A stretch of DNA of 64,000 nt from Rubrivirga marina (GTDB lineage: Bacteria; Bacteroidota; Rhodothermia; Rhodothermales; Rubricoccaceae), in the NCBI RefSeq assembly GCF_002283365.1, contig NZ_MQWD01000001.1, forward strand, positions 2,217,665-2,281,664, in the 5' to 3' direction. The notes under the pieces were generated by a model, which did not search any database, was not told the origin of the DNA, and worked only from the letters and a program-made list of their open reading frames with translations. Positions 25,338-33,432 of this stretch are shown piece after piece (position 1 is the stretch's first letter; each line of letters begins with the position of its first letter). The position numbers and the translations under genes are program-made.

Positions 25338-26102
25338 ATGACGCTTTCCGCCCTGCTCCTCATGCAGGAGGCCGCTTCCGGCGGCTTCGCCAACGACCTG
25401 GTCTTCCGCTTCAATGAGGGCGGCCCGTACATGTGGCCCGTGCTCATCACCCTCATCATCGGCTTGGCCATCGCCTTCGAGCGGATCCTCTCGCTCAACC
25501 GGGCCGACATCAACGCGCCGAAGTTCATGGCCCGGGTCAAGGAGGCCCTCGACAACGGCGGCGTCTCGGCGGCCGAGGACGTGTGCGCCAACACGCGCGG
25601 CCCGGTGGCTTCGGTCGTCCAGGCCGGCCTCACGCGCTTCGACGAGGGCATGGACGCCGTCGAGAAGGCGGTCGTCTCCTACGGCTCGATCGAGATGAGC
25701 TTCCTCGAGCGCGGCCTCGTCTGGCTCTCGCTCGGCATCTCGCTCGCCCCGATGTTCGGGTTCCTCGGGACCGTCGTCGGCATGGTCGAGGCGTTCGACG
25801 CGATCGAGCAGGCCGGCGACATCTCGCCGTCGCTCGTCGCCAACGGCATCAAGATCGCCCTCCTCACGACGGTCTTCGGCCTCATCGCGGCCATCATCCT
25901 GCAGGTGTTCTACAACTACTGCGTCTCCAAGATCGACCGGATCACGGCGGACATGGAGGAGGCCTCGGTCGAGCTCATCGACTCGCTGGCCATGATGTCG
26001 GTCGGCCGCCCGGCCCTCTCGGGCCGCACGCGGGCCACGCTCCCGGACCCGAAGCGCGAGCTCGGCACCGGCGACGACCTGACCCAGACCGACCTCTCGT
26101 AA
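25338..26102 (+). CDS. MotA/TolQ/ExbB proton channel family protein
   Basis: Inner-membrane subunit of an ExbB-ExbD or TolQ-TolR type energiser that uses the proton gradient to power outer-membrane processes. Three transmembrane helices are visible: about residues 33-55 (MWPVLITLIIGLAIAFERI), 130-155 (SLGISLAPMFGFLGTVVGMV) and 170-195 (IKIALLTTVFGLIAAIILQV). The conserved GFLGTVVGM loop is typical. The ATG at 25338 begins the family-like region; the frame upstream to 25104 is non-coding. Followed by a small membrane protein and two ExbD genes. Confidence 0.92.
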   Translation: MTLSALLLMQEAASGGFANDLVFRFNEGGPYMWPVLITLIIGLAIAFERILSLNRADINAPKFMARVKEALDNGGVSAAEDVCANTRGPVASVVQAGLTRFDEGMDAVEKAVVSYGSIEMSFLERGLVWLSLGISLAPMFGFLGTVVGMVEAFDAIEQAGDISPSLVANGIKIALLTTVFGLIAAIILQVFYNYCVSKIDRITADMEEASVELIDSLAMMSVGRPALSGRTRATLPDPKRELGTGDDLTQTDLS

Positions 26103-26107
26103 GTCCT

Positions 26108-26142
26108 GGCCCCGGCGCCGGCTCGAAGCCGGCGCCGGGGCC
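26108..26142 (+). terminator. 16-bp perfect intercistronic hairpin
   Basis: GGCCCCGGCGCCGGCT (26108-26123), loop CGA, AGCCGGCGCCGGGGCC (26127-26142), 5 bases after the TolQ-like stop codon. There is no U-run, so it may be a processing or stability element that sets the ratio of TolQ to ExbD rather than a terminator. Confidence 0.55.
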
Positions 26143-26162
26143 CCTCCCAGACCCCACCCCCG

Positions 26163-26429
26163 ATGGTTCTCGCCCTCGTCTGGCTCTGTCTCGCCCTCAT
26201 CGGCGTCTCCCTGCTGATGATGATCGGGTTCGGGCTCAAGAACGCCGGCAACGCGCTCAACCAGAGCAAGCTTGGCCTGGCCGCCTTCGCCCTCCCGCTG
26301 ATCATCTTCGTCATCGCCTACCTCGTCGACGGCACGGCCACCGGCGCGGCTGTCGCGACGGCCATGTTCATGTCGCTCTCCGGCTTCATCGCCCTCGTCA
26401 TCTCTGGCGCGCGGAGCCTGTTCACCTAG
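26163..26429 (+). CDS. Small membrane protein of the TolQ/ExbD cluster, 88 aa
   Basis: Three hydrophobic helices fill the protein (residues 2-24, 40-58 and 62-83), with short charged loops. I do not recognise the family. Its place between a TolQ-like gene and two ExbD genes, on the same strand with hairpins on both sides, suggests an accessory subunit of the energiser complex. Confidence 0.75.
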   Translation: MVLALVWLCLALIGVSLLMMIGFGLKNAGNALNQSKLGLAAFALPLIIFVIAYLVDGTATGAAVATAMFMSLSGFIALVISGARSLFT

Positions 26430-26440
26430 GCCGCTGAGTG

Positions 26441-26473
26441 CGTTCCGCCGGCACGACCGACGCCGGCGGAGCG
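26441..26473 (+). terminator. Intercistronic hairpin before the first exbD gene
   Basis: CGTTCCGCCGGC (26441-26452) pairs with GCCGGCGGAGCG (26462-26473) with one G-U pair, loop 9 bases. A short TTCTCTC follows. Same position relative to its gene as the hairpin at 26108. Confidence 0.45.
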
Positions 26474-26501
26474 TTCTCTCCGCGGACCCCACTGCAAATC
26501 C

Positions 26502-27053
26502 ATGCCGCTCCTCAAGAAGCGCGTCAAGCGTGACGCCGAGATCCCGTCGGCCTCGATGGCCGACATCGCGTTCCTGCTGCTGATCTTCTTCCTCGTCACG
26601 ACGACGATCAACGCAGACAAGGGGATCTACATGCAGCTGCCCCCGCCGCTCGAGGACACGGAGCCGCCGGAGATCAACCAGCGCAACCTCCTCAACGTCC
26701 TCGTCAACGCCGACGGGCAGGTCCTCATCGACAACGAGGTGACGAACGTGGCGGCGATCCGCGATATCGTCAAGCGCCACATCCTCAACAACGGTCGCGA
26801 GCCCCAGCTCTCGACCGCTCCCGACAAGGCCGTGACGTCGTTCAAGACCAAGCGCGGGCTCCCCTACGAGACCTACATCGCGGTCCTCGACGAGATCAAG
26901 TCGGCCTACAACGACGTCCGCGATGACGCATCGCGCCAGGAGTTCGGTGCGCCGTACGGCGAGTACAAGGCCCGCCTCGGGGACGACGAGGAGGACGTGA
27001 TCGCCGAGCGCTACCCGCTCAAGATCTCGCTCGCCGAGCCGGACCCCGACTGA
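26502..27053 (+). CDS. ExbD/TolR family protein, first copy
   Basis: Single-span inner-membrane protein of 183 residues that forms the inner rotor/plug of the ExbB-ExbD complex. The helix at 16-36 contains the conserved Asp (ASMADIAFLLLIFFLVTT) needed for proton flow. The periplasmic domain is longer than in classic ExbD and has an insertion between about 115 and 155 (FKTKRGLPYETYIAVLDEIK). Its stop codon is the first triplet of an inverted repeat that separates it from the second exbD. Confidence 0.92.
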   Translation: MPLLKKRVKRDAEIPSASMADIAFLLLIFFLVTTTINADKGIYMQLPPPLEDTEPPEINQRNLLNVLVNADGQVLIDNEVTNVAAIRDIVKRHILNNGREPQLSTAPDKAVTSFKTKRGLPYETYIAVLDEIKSAYNDVRDDASRQEFGAPYGEYKARLGDDEEDVIAERYPLKISLAEPDPD

Positions 27054-27145
27054 GTGATGCGTGATGGGTGAAGGGGAGGAGCGGGCCTGACCCCGCCGTC
27101 CCATTCGCCCACACGGTCGCCCATCACACCTCACTCCTCACTCAT
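27051..27145. repeat. Long imperfect inverted repeat between the two exbD genes
   Basis: The outer arms TGAGTGATGCGTGATGGGTG and GCCCATCACACC-TCACTCCTCACTCA pair across about 95 bases, with inner arms GGAGCGGG/CCCCGCC. It begins exactly at the stop codon of the first exbD. Composition and build are like the repeats at 1032, 37816 and 47556. Confidence 0.6.
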
Positions 27146-27153
27146 ACCCCGCC

Positions 27154-27606
27154 ATGTCCGCCCACTTCAAGAAGAAGAGCGCCGGCACGAAGCAGGAGAT
27201 CCCGACGGCCTCGATGCCGGACATCATCTTCATGCTGCTGATCTTCTTCATGGTGACGACCGTGCTCCGGGAGACGGAGCTCCTCGTCAACGTGTCGATC
27301 CCGCAGGCCGAGGCCATCGAGAAGATCGACCAGAAGCGGCTCATCCAGTACGTCTACATCGGGCCCGAGAAGCTCGAGTCGGGCGGCCTCGGTGAGCCGG
27401 CCGTCCAGATCGACGACGCCATCGTCCGCGAGCGGACGAACATCCGCCAGTTCATGTATCGCGCGCTCCGCGAGGAGCCGCGGACCATCGTCTCGATGCG
27501 CGTCGACCGCGACGTCGAGACGGGCCTGCTCTACGACGTCCAGCAGGAGCTTCGCGAGGCCGAGGCCCTCCGCGTCAACTACTCGACGACGCGCGAGGCC
27601 GAGTAG
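27154..27606 (+). CDS. ExbD/TolR family protein, second copy
   Basis: Second ExbD-like protein (150 residues) of the cluster, helix at about 18-38 with the conserved Asp in ASMPDIIFMLLIFFMVTT. The periplasmic domain differs from the first copy and is shorter. Two non-identical ExbD proteins beside one ExbB/TolQ are usual in Bacteroidota and are thought to form a mixed complex. Last gene before a strong terminator. Confidence 0.92.
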   Translation: MSAHFKKKSAGTKQEIPTASMPDIIFMLLIFFMVTTVLRETELLVNVSIPQAEAIEKIDQKRLIQYVYIGPEKLESGGLGEPAVQIDDAIVRERTNIRQFMYRALREEPRTIVSMRVDRDVETGLLYDVQQELREAEALRVNYSTTREAE

Positions 27607-27629
27607 CCTGCCGGCTTCGTCTGACCCCG

Positions 27630-27663
27630 CCGGGGCGCCTCAGTTGGGGCGCCCCGGTTTTTT
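27630..27663 (+). terminator. Intrinsic terminator of the TolQ/ExbD cluster
   Basis: CCGGGGCGCC (27630-27639) pairs perfectly with GGCGCCCCGG (27648-27657), followed by TTTTTTG. The best textbook terminator on the plus strand of this window. Confidence 0.92.
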
Positions 27664-27779
27664 GTAGCGGCCAGATGCAAGCCGCTGCGAAGACCGTCCG
27701 CGGCGTGGCCGGGGCGGGCACCGGGGCGTCCTGCCCGCGTTTCGCCCGGACTCCACGCCGGGCCCGAAGCGGCTCCGGG

Positions 27780-27787
27780 TAGCTTGA
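27780..27787 (+). promoter_or_regulatory. TAGCTTGA -7-type box before the isocitrate dehydrogenase gene
   Basis: GGTAGCTTGAC, the box ending 21 bases before the ATG at 27809. No matching -33 TTTG is seen at 19-21 bases upstream. Confidence 0.5.
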
Positions 27788-27808
27788 CTGCGAACCGCCC
27801 TCGACTCC

Positions 27809-28828
27809 ATGGCCTACTCCGCGACCCTCATCCCCGGCGACGGCATCGGCCCGGAAGTCATGGACGCCGCCGTCGAGGTCGTCGAGGCGACCGGCGTCGC
27901 GTTCGACTGGGACCGCCAGGAGGCCGGCATGGGCGCCTACGAGAGCACCGGCGACCCGCTCCCGCAGGCCACGCTCGACTCGATCGCCGAGACGCGGCTC
28001 GCGTTCAAGGGGCCGCTCACGACGCCTGTCGGGACCGGCTTTCGAAGCATCAACGTCCGGATCCGCCAGCACTTCGACCTCTACGCGAACGTCCGCCCGT
28101 GCGAGACGCTGCCGAACACGCACGGCCCGTTCGAGGGCGTCGACCTGATGCTCTACCGTGAGAACACGGAGGGGCTCTATGCCGGCATCGAGTACTTCGA
28201 CGAGCGGAACCAGATCGCCGACTCGATCAACCGGATCACCCGGCGGGGCTCGGAGCGGATCCTCCGCTACGCGTTCGAGGACGCCGAGCGCCGCGGCCGG
28301 AAGCGGCTCACGCTCGTCCACAAGGCGAACATCCTGAAGGAGACCGGCGGGATGTTCCTGGCCATCGGCCGCGAGATCGCCGAGGACCATCCGGACATCG
28401 CGTTCGACGACCGGATCATCGACAACATGGCGATGCAGCTCGTCATCCGTCCCGACGAGTACGACGCGATCGTCACGACGAACATGTTCGGCGACATCCT
28501 GTCCGACCTCATGGCCGGCCTCGTCGGCGGGCTCGGGGTGACCGGCTCGGCTAACATCGGCGACGACTGCGCGGTGTTCGAGGCCGTCCACGGCTCGGCG
28601 CCCGACATCGCAGGCCAGGGGATCGCCAACCCGACCGCCGTCATCCGCTCCGGCGAGATGATGCTCCGGTACCTCGGCGAGACCGACGCGGCCGAGGCCG
28701 TCCGCAAGGCGCTCCACGACGTCTACTCCGAGCAGGCGAACCTCACGCGGGACCTCGGCGGCACGGCCTCGACGTCCGACTTCGGCGCCCGCCTCGCCGA
28801 CCGCGTCCGCGCGCACGTCGCGGCGTAG
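27809..28828 (+). CDS. NAD-type isocitrate dehydrogenase (isocitrate/isopropylmalate family)
   Basis: Oxidative decarboxylase of the beta-hydroxyacid dehydrogenase family, 339 residues. Motifs: LIPGDGIGPEVM near the N terminus; the substrate loop FRSINVRIRQHFDLYANVRP, whose Ser-x-Asn-Val fits isocitrate rather than isopropylmalate; YRENTEGLYAGIE; the metal-binding TTNMFGDILSDLMAGL; and the nucleotide loop HGSAPDIAGQGIANP. The short length (no extra clasp domain) resembles NAD-dependent IDH. Homoisocitrate or isopropylmalate activity is less likely but not excluded. Confidence 0.87.
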   Translation: MAYSATLIPGDGIGPEVMDAAVEVVEATGVAFDWDRQEAGMGAYESTGDPLPQATLDSIAETRLAFKGPLTTPVGTGFRSINVRIRQHFDLYANVRPCETLPNTHGPFEGVDLMLYRENTEGLYAGIEYFDERNQIADSINRITRRGSERILRYAFEDAERRGRKRLTLVHKANILKETGGMFLAIGREIAEDHPDIAFDDRIIDNMAMQLVIRPDEYDAIVTTNMFGDILSDLMAGLVGGLGVTGSANIGDDCAVFEAVHGSAPDIAGQGIANPTAVIRSGEMMLRYLGETDAAEAVRKALHDVYSEQANLTRDLGGTASTSDFGARLADRVRAHVAA

Positions 28829-28839
28829 CCCTCCGCGCC

Positions 28840-28859
28840 GGCTCCCCGAGGCGGGAGCC
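28840..28859 (+). terminator. Short hairpin after the isocitrate dehydrogenase gene
   Basis: GGCTCCC (28840-28846) pairs with GGGAGCC (28853-28859); the loop CGAGGC resembles half of the RLGAEA repeat. No U-tract. Confidence 0.35.
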
Positions 28860-28903
28860 CTCGCGATCCCGGCCGATCTCCTCCTCCGACTTCTGACCCC
28901 GGA

Positions 28904-29320
28904 ATGATCCAGCGCATCCAGTCCCTGTACCTCGTCGCCGGCGCCCTGCTGCTGGCCCTGTTCGTGGCCCTCGGCAGCACGTGGGCGACGGCCATCGCCC
29001 AGGAGCAGGCGTGGCTCGGGACGCTCGGCTACGTGCTGGCCGGCGTGACGGCCCTCGTGGCGCTCGTGGCCGTGTTCCTGTACAAGAACCGGGAGCTGCA
29101 GCGGAAGGTGATCCACGCGGCCCAGTGGCTCGACCTCGCGCTCGTCGTGGTCGTCCTCGTTGGGCTCTACCTCGCCTTCGACAGCGACGACTTCGTGGCG
29201 CCGGTCGGGTACTACCTCGTCGCGCTCCAGCCGATCGTGGCCTACGTCCTGCTCCGGATGGCCCGCCAGCGTGTGACGGCCGACATCCAGATGGTCCGGT
29301 CGATGGACCGGATCCGCTAG
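28904..29320 (+). CDS. DUF4293 membrane protein
   Basis: Bacteroidota-specific small membrane protein of 138 residues with four hydrophobic helices. Family hallmarks are the start MIQRIQSLYLVAGALLL and the end VRSMDRIR. Function unknown. The next gene starts at its last stop-codon base (TAGTG), so the two are coupled. Confidence 0.9.
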   Translation: MIQRIQSLYLVAGALLLALFVALGSTWATAIAQEQAWLGTLGYVLAGVTALVALVAVFLYKNRELQRKVIHAAQWLDLALVVVVLVGLYLAFDSDDFVAPVGYYLVALQPIVAYVLLRMARQRVTADIQMVRSMDRIR

Positions 29321-30201
29321 TGGCGAAGGCGCCGGCGCGCGTCTGGGCGCTCATCGCGTTCGGGCTGCTGGCCATCGGGTCGTCGCCCATCCTGATCCGC
29401 CTCGCGGGCGACGTGCCCGCGCTCACGCTCGCGGCGTGGCGCACGATGGCCGTGACGGCCGTGTTCGTCCCGATCGCCGCCATGCAGTCGCGCGACGAGA
29501 TCGCCGCGTTCAGCCGGCGCGAGTGGGCGCTCGCCATCGGGGCCGGTGTCCTGCTCGGGCTCCACTTCATGGCGTGGATCGTGTCGGTCCAACTCACGAG
29601 CATCGCCAGCGCGTCGGTGCTCGTGACCATGAGCCCCATCTTCATCGCCGTGCTCGGGGCCGTCTTCCTGTCCGAGCGGCCGTCGAGGCGGACGGCGGCG
29701 GGCATCGCCGTCGCGGTCGTCGGCGCGGTGCTGATCGGGCTCAGCGAAGGGAACGAGGGCGGTGCGTATCCGAACCCGGCCCTGGGCAACGTGCTCGCGC
29801 TGACGGCTGCCGTCCTGGTGTCGATCTACCTCCTGATCGGCCGCGCTGTCCGTCAGAAGACGACGTTCGTGGCCTACTTCGCGCTCCTCAATGGAGCCGC
29901 CGCGGTCACGTGCCTCGTCGGTTGCCTCGTGGCGGGCGTCCCGCTGGGCCTCCCGCTGCCGGTCGCGCTGTTGGCGATCGCGATGGGGATCGGCCCCGGA
30001 CTGATCGGGCATGGCTCGTTCGCCTACGCGCTGAAGTACCTGCCCGCCGCGCTCATCGGTCTGCTGAGCCTCGCGGAGCCCGTGCTCGCGTCGACCGTCG
30101 CCCTCTTCTCGTTCCAGGAGGTGCCGTCGGCGCTCGGGGCGCTGGGGATGGCGATCGTGCTGGCGGCGATCGCCGCCGTCGTCACGTCGCGGGAGGCGTA
30201 G
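29320..30201 (+). CDS. EamA/DMT-superfamily transporter
   Basis: Drug/metabolite transporter with ten predicted helices in two EamA repeats (about residues 8-135 and 150-285); conserved pieces are SSPILIRLAG, AAWRTMAVTAVF and SLAEPVLASTVALFSFQEVPS. The GTG at 29320 overlaps the DUF4293 stop codon; the longer upstream frame is an artefact. Its 3' end overlaps the convergent glycosyltransferase gene by 20 bases. Substrate unknown. Confidence 0.88.
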   Translation: MAKAPARVWALIAFGLLAIGSSPILIRLAGDVPALTLAAWRTMAVTAVFVPIAAMQSRDEIAAFSRREWALAIGAGVLLGLHFMAWIVSVQLTSIASASVLVTMSPIFIAVLGAVFLSERPSRRTAAGIAVAVVGAVLIGLSEGNEGGAYPNPALGNVLALTAAVLVSIYLLIGRAVRQKTTFVAYFALLNGAAAVTCLVGCLVAGVPLGLPLPVALLAIAMGIGPGLIGHGSFAYALKYLPAALIGLLSLAEPVLASTVALFSFQEVPSALGALGMAIVLAAIAAVVTSREA

Positions 30202-31228
30202 GCCGCCACCCCGGCCGGAACGCCGAGGCGGGGAGATCCGAGAACCGGCGCCGGCCGCGGAGGAAATAGTCGAGGACGACGCTGCCGCGGTAGGGGGGGA
30301 GGACGGGGCGCTCCGCCTCGGGCGGCCCGTCGACGGAGCGGATCCGCTCGCGGGCCTCGCGGACGGCCCGTCGGATGGCGTCGGCCTCGGCACGGTCGCC
30401 GCCGATCCACGACCGCGCCGCCGCGACGGCGTCGAGCACGCGCCGGCCCCGGAGCGCGCGGCGTGCCTCCCGAGGGGGAAGGTTCTTGGCCAGCATCACG
30501 AGGCTGTTGCGGACGTTGAAGAACATCTTGCGCGGGTCGCCCTGCGGCAGCGAGGCTCCGCCGAGGTGGTAGACCTCCGACGCCGGCTCGACGCGGATCC
30601 GCCCGCCGGCGCGCTGCATCCGCCAGCACAGGTCGATCTCTTCCATGTGCATCCCAAACGCCTCGTCGAACCCGCCCGCCGTCTCGAACGCGTCGCGGCG
30701 GACGAGCAGGGCGGCGCCGGTCGCCCAAAAGACGTCGCAGGCATCGTCGTACTGGCCCGTGTCGGGCTCTAGCGTGTCGAACAGCCGGCCGCGCGTGAAC
30801 GGGTAGCCGAAGGCGTCCAGGACGCCGCCCGACGCGCCGGCGTACTCGAACTGCGTCCGATCGCCGTGCTGGAGCAGCTTGGGCTGGACGGCGACGACGC
30901 CCGGATCGTCGAGCGCGGCGACGAGCGGCGTCAGCCACCCGGGGGGGACCTCGACGTCGTTGTTGAGGAAGCACACGAGGTCGCCCGTCGCGTACGGGAC
31001 TGCCGCGTTGTTGCCGCCCGCGAACAACAGGTTCTCCGCGTGCCGGGCCATGACCACCTCCGGGTGTGCCTCGGCCAGCCACTCGGCCGTCCCGTCCTCG
31101 GACGCGTTGTCGGCGACGACGACCTCGAGGTCCGGGTAGTCAGTCGCGAGGACGCTCGGAAGGAACCGCTCGAGGAGCAACCGGCCGTTCCAGGTGACGA
31201 TGACGACCGAGACGCGGGGGACGGACAC
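30182..31228 (-). CDS. Family 2 glycosyltransferase (rhamnosyltransferase-like)
   Basis: GT-A fold transferase of 348 residues that adds a sugar to a lipid- or polysaccharide-linked acceptor on the cytoplasmic face. Motifs: VSVVIVTWNGRLLLERFL, VVADNASEDGT, the metal-binding Asp in FLNNDVEVPP, and the catalytic-base region EEIDLCWRMQRAG. The start is a GTG 19 bases after a TAGCTTTC box. The C-terminal end (DLPASAFRPGW) reads through what looks like half an RLGAEA repeat in another frame. Not in an obvious polysaccharide cluster. Confidence 0.88.
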   Translation of the reverse strand: MSVPRVSVVIVTWNGRLLLERFLPSVLATDYPDLEVVVADNASEDGTAEWLAEAHPEVVMARHAENLLFAGGNNAAVPYATGDLVCFLNNDVEVPPGWLTPLVAALDDPGVVAVQPKLLQHGDRTQFEYAGASGGVLDAFGYPFTRGRLFDTLEPDTGQYDDACDVFWATGAALLVRRDAFETAGGFDEAFGMHMEEIDLCWRMQRAGGRIRVEPASEVYHLGGASLPQGDPRKMFFNVRNSLVMLAKNLPPREARRALRGRRVLDAVAAARSWIGGDRAEADAIRRAVREARERIRSVDGPPEAERPVLPPYRGSVVLDYFLRGRRRFSDLPASAFRPGWRPTPPAT

Positions 31229-31247
31229 AGGGGAGGGGGCAGCCTCT

Positions 31248-31255
31248 GAAAGCTA
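31248..31255 (-). promoter_or_regulatory. TAGCTTTC -7-type box of the glycosyltransferase gene
   Basis: Minus-strand GGTAGCTTTC, ending 19 bases before the GTG start at 31228. Confidence 0.4.
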
Positions 31256-31287
31256 CCCCCTCCCCACGTGCCGTCCCTGAAACACAA

Positions 31288-31430
31288 CCGGCGCGGCCCC
31301 TTCGACCCCACCACGGGCCCGGGCCGCGCCGGCTACCACCTTCAACGGATGCCGCTAGTGCGACGCCGATCGGCACCGGCATAGACTCTCCAGGGAGTCC
31401 GGCCTAACCTCCGGCCCCAAACTTTTTTTC
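31288..31430 (+). other. Highly structured intergenic stretch ending in a T7 run
   Basis: Between the divergent glycosyltransferase and recQ genes. CCGGCGCGGCCC (31288-31299) pairs with GGGCCGCGCCGG (31321-31332). Next come ATGCCG/CGGCAT arms around GCCGATCGGC, then GACTCTCCAGGGAGTC, then GGCC-TAACCTCC-GGCC followed by CCAAACTTTTTTT. The chain of hairpins closed by a T-run could be a small RNA gene with its own terminator. It matches no RNA family I recognise (not 6S, SRP, tmRNA or RNase P). Confidence 0.3.
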
Positions 31431-31477
31431 GAGCCGGCGTGTCGCCCCTCCCGACGAGCAGGTCGAGGTGGCGCCGG

Positions 31478-31485
31478 TAGCTTGT
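31478..31485 (+). promoter_or_regulatory. TAGCTTGT -7-type box of recQ
   Basis: GGTAGCTTGTC, ending 3 bases before the ATG at 31489. With the usual placement of the -7 box the transcript would begin at or next to the A of the start codon, i.e. a leaderless mRNA. Confidence 0.5.
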
Positions 31486-31488
31486 CTC

Positions 31489-33432
31489 ATGGCCGCCGAG
31501 ATCCCCGACGACGCCCTCCGCACCCTCAGGGAGGTCTGGGGCTACCCCGCGTTCCGGACCGGGCAGGACGAGGCCGTCGCCGCCGCGCTCGCGGGCCGGG
31601 ACGTACTCGCGGTGCTTCCGACCGGAGGTGGGAAGTCGCTCGTCTACCAGGTGCCGCCGGTCGCCCGGCGCGGGCTGGCCCTCGTCGTGTCGCCGCTCGT
31701 GGCGCTGATGCATGACCAGGTGGAGGCGCTCGCCCGCCGCGGCGTCCGAGCCGCCGCGCTGCATTCGGGCCTGAGTCGCCGCCAGTCGGACCAGGTGTGG
31801 ACCGATGCCGAGCACGGGCTCTATCGGCTCGTCTACCTCACGCCCGAGCGGCTGCAGACCGACCTGTTCGTCGCCCGCGCGCCGCGACTCGACGTGAGCC
31901 TGCTCGCGGTCGACGAGGCGCACTGCATCTCGGAGTGGGGCCACGACTTCCGCCCGGCCTATCGCCGGATCGCGGAGGCTCGCCCGCTTCTGACGACCGC
32001 CGACGGGGAGCCGGCGCCCGTCGTCGCGGTGACGGCGACGGCGACGCCCGAGGTCCGGCGCGACGTCCTCGACCAACTGGCGCTCCGCGACCCGGCGATC
32101 GTCGTGCGCGGGTTCGACCGGCCCAACATCACGTGGAGCGTCCACCACGTGCAGGACCCGGTGGGGCAGGCGCTCGACGTATTCCGCGCGGTGCCCGGCC
32201 CGGGCCTCGTCTACGCGGGGACGCGGCGGGCGACCGAGGCTGTCGCGGCCCGGCTCCGCCGGGAAGGGATCTCGGCCGAGCCGTACCACGCCGGTCTCGA
32301 CCGCGACGTCCGCGAGGCCACGCAGCGCCGGTGGCTCGGCGATGAGACGCGCGTCGTGGCGGCGACGAGCGCGTTCGGGATGGGCATCGATAAGCCCGAC
32401 GTGCGGGCCGTCGTCCACACGGCGCTGCCGCCGACGTTGGAGGCGTACTACCAGGAGGCCGGGCGCGCGGGACGCGACGGCGATCGGTCGTACGCCGCGC
32501 TCGCGCTCGGACCCGACGCCGAGGCGTTCCCCCGCGACATGGCGGACCGCGGTCACCCGACGCCCGCCGACGTGCAGGCCGTGTACGCGGCGGCGGGAAG
32601 CCTCGGCCAGATCCCCCTTGGCAGCGAGCCCGACGGCCCCGTCACGCTCGACGTCGCCCGCCTCGCCGCCGTCGCCGGCCGACCCGAATCGCTCGTTCGC
32701 ACGGCCGTCGACCGCTTGGGGGCCGACGGCGCGTGGACGGTCGTGCCGCCGCGGCCCGGTGAGGTCCGCGTGCGCCTTCCGGCCGGGCGTGACGGGTTGA
32801 TGCGCGCGGCCGAGGCCGAGAGCCCGGCCGTCCAGGAGTTCGTCGACGCGCTCGTGCGGCGGCTACCGCCTGAGGCGGGGGAGGGGGCCGCGCTCCGCAC
32901 CGCGCCGCTCGCGGAGGCCCTCGGGCTCCCGGAGGACCGCCTCGACGCGGGGCTCGACTACCTCGCCGCCCGCCGGCTCCTCGAAGTCTCTCGTCCCGAG
33001 GGCGGCCTGACGCTGCTCTGGCACGGCGCCCGGGCCCGGAAGGCGCCCGTCGACGTGACGGCGCTCGACCGCGGCCGTCAGCGTGCCCACGCCCGCCTTG
33101 ACGACGTCGTCCGCTACGCCAACGCGTTCGGGTGCCGGCGTCAGCACCTCCTGGCCTACTTCGGTGAGCCCGCCCCCGGGCGCTGCGGCCGGTGCGACGT
33201 CTGCCTCGGCCGCCATCGCCCCGAGGCGGTCACCCCTGCTGACGAGAGTGCCCTCCGTACGATCCTCGACGGTGTGGCCCGCGGCGAGCACCCCGCCGGC
33301 CCCGAGGCCCCCCGACGGGAACGCGCCCTCGCCGACTGGCTCGTCGCCGAGGGCTATCTCCGCCTGACCGACCCGCTGGCCGTCCGGTTCGAGCTCACGC
33401 CGAAGGGCCAACGCCGGGCGTCCGCCGCCTAG
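31489..33432 (+). CDS. recQ: ATP-dependent DNA helicase RecQ
   Basis: SF2 3'-5' DNA helicase of 647 residues for recombination and replication-fork repair. Motif 0 (FRTGQDEAV), motif I LPTGGGKSLVYQ, motif II VDEAHCISEWGHDFR, motif III AVTATATPEV, motifs V-VI (ATSAFGMGIDKPDVR, YYQEAGRAGRDG). The RecQ-Ct zinc site includes YANAFGCRRQHLLAYFGEP and CGRCDVC. There is no clear HRDC domain; the C terminus holds an extra winged-helix-like part. The ATG at 31489 is preferred to the GTG at 31468, which lies upstream of the promoter box. The stop codon overlaps that of the convergent gene (CTAG). Confidence 0.93.
   Translation: MAAEIPDDALRTLREVWGYPAFRTGQDEAVAAALAGRDVLAVLPTGGGKSLVYQVPPVARRGLALVVSPLVALMHDQVEALARRGVRAAALHSGLSRRQSDQVWTDAEHGLYRLVYLTPERLQTDLFVARAPRLDVSLLAVDEAHCISEWGHDFRPAYRRIAEARPLLTTADGEPAPVVAVTATATPEVRRDVLDQLALRDPAIVVRGFDRPNITWSVHHVQDPVGQALDVFRAVPGPGLVYAGTRRATEAVAARLRREGISAEPYHAGLDRDVREATQRRWLGDETRVVAATSAFGMGIDKPDVRAVVHTALPPTLEAYYQEAGRAGRDGDRSYAALALGPDAEAFPRDMADRGHPTPADVQAVYAAAGSLGQIPLGSEPDGPVTLDVARLAAVAGRPESLVRTAVDRLGADGAWTVVPPRPGEVRVRLPAGRDGLMRAAEAESPAVQEFVDALVRRLPPEAGEGAALRTAPLAEALGLPEDRLDAGLDYLAARRLLEVSRPEGGLTLLWHGARARKAPVDVTALDRGRQRAHARLDDVVRYANAFGCRRQHLLAYFGEPAPGRCGRCDVCLGRHRPEAVTPADESALRTILDGVARGEHPAGPEAPRRERALADWLVAEGYLRLTDPLAVRFELTPKGQRRASAA

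Noticed and set aside
31288-31430. The structured gap before recQ as a known RNA (4.5S, 6S, tmRNA, RNase P) or tRNA
   Set aside because: None of the conserved cores of these RNAs is present and no cloverleaf can be drawn. It is kept only as an unknown structured region.
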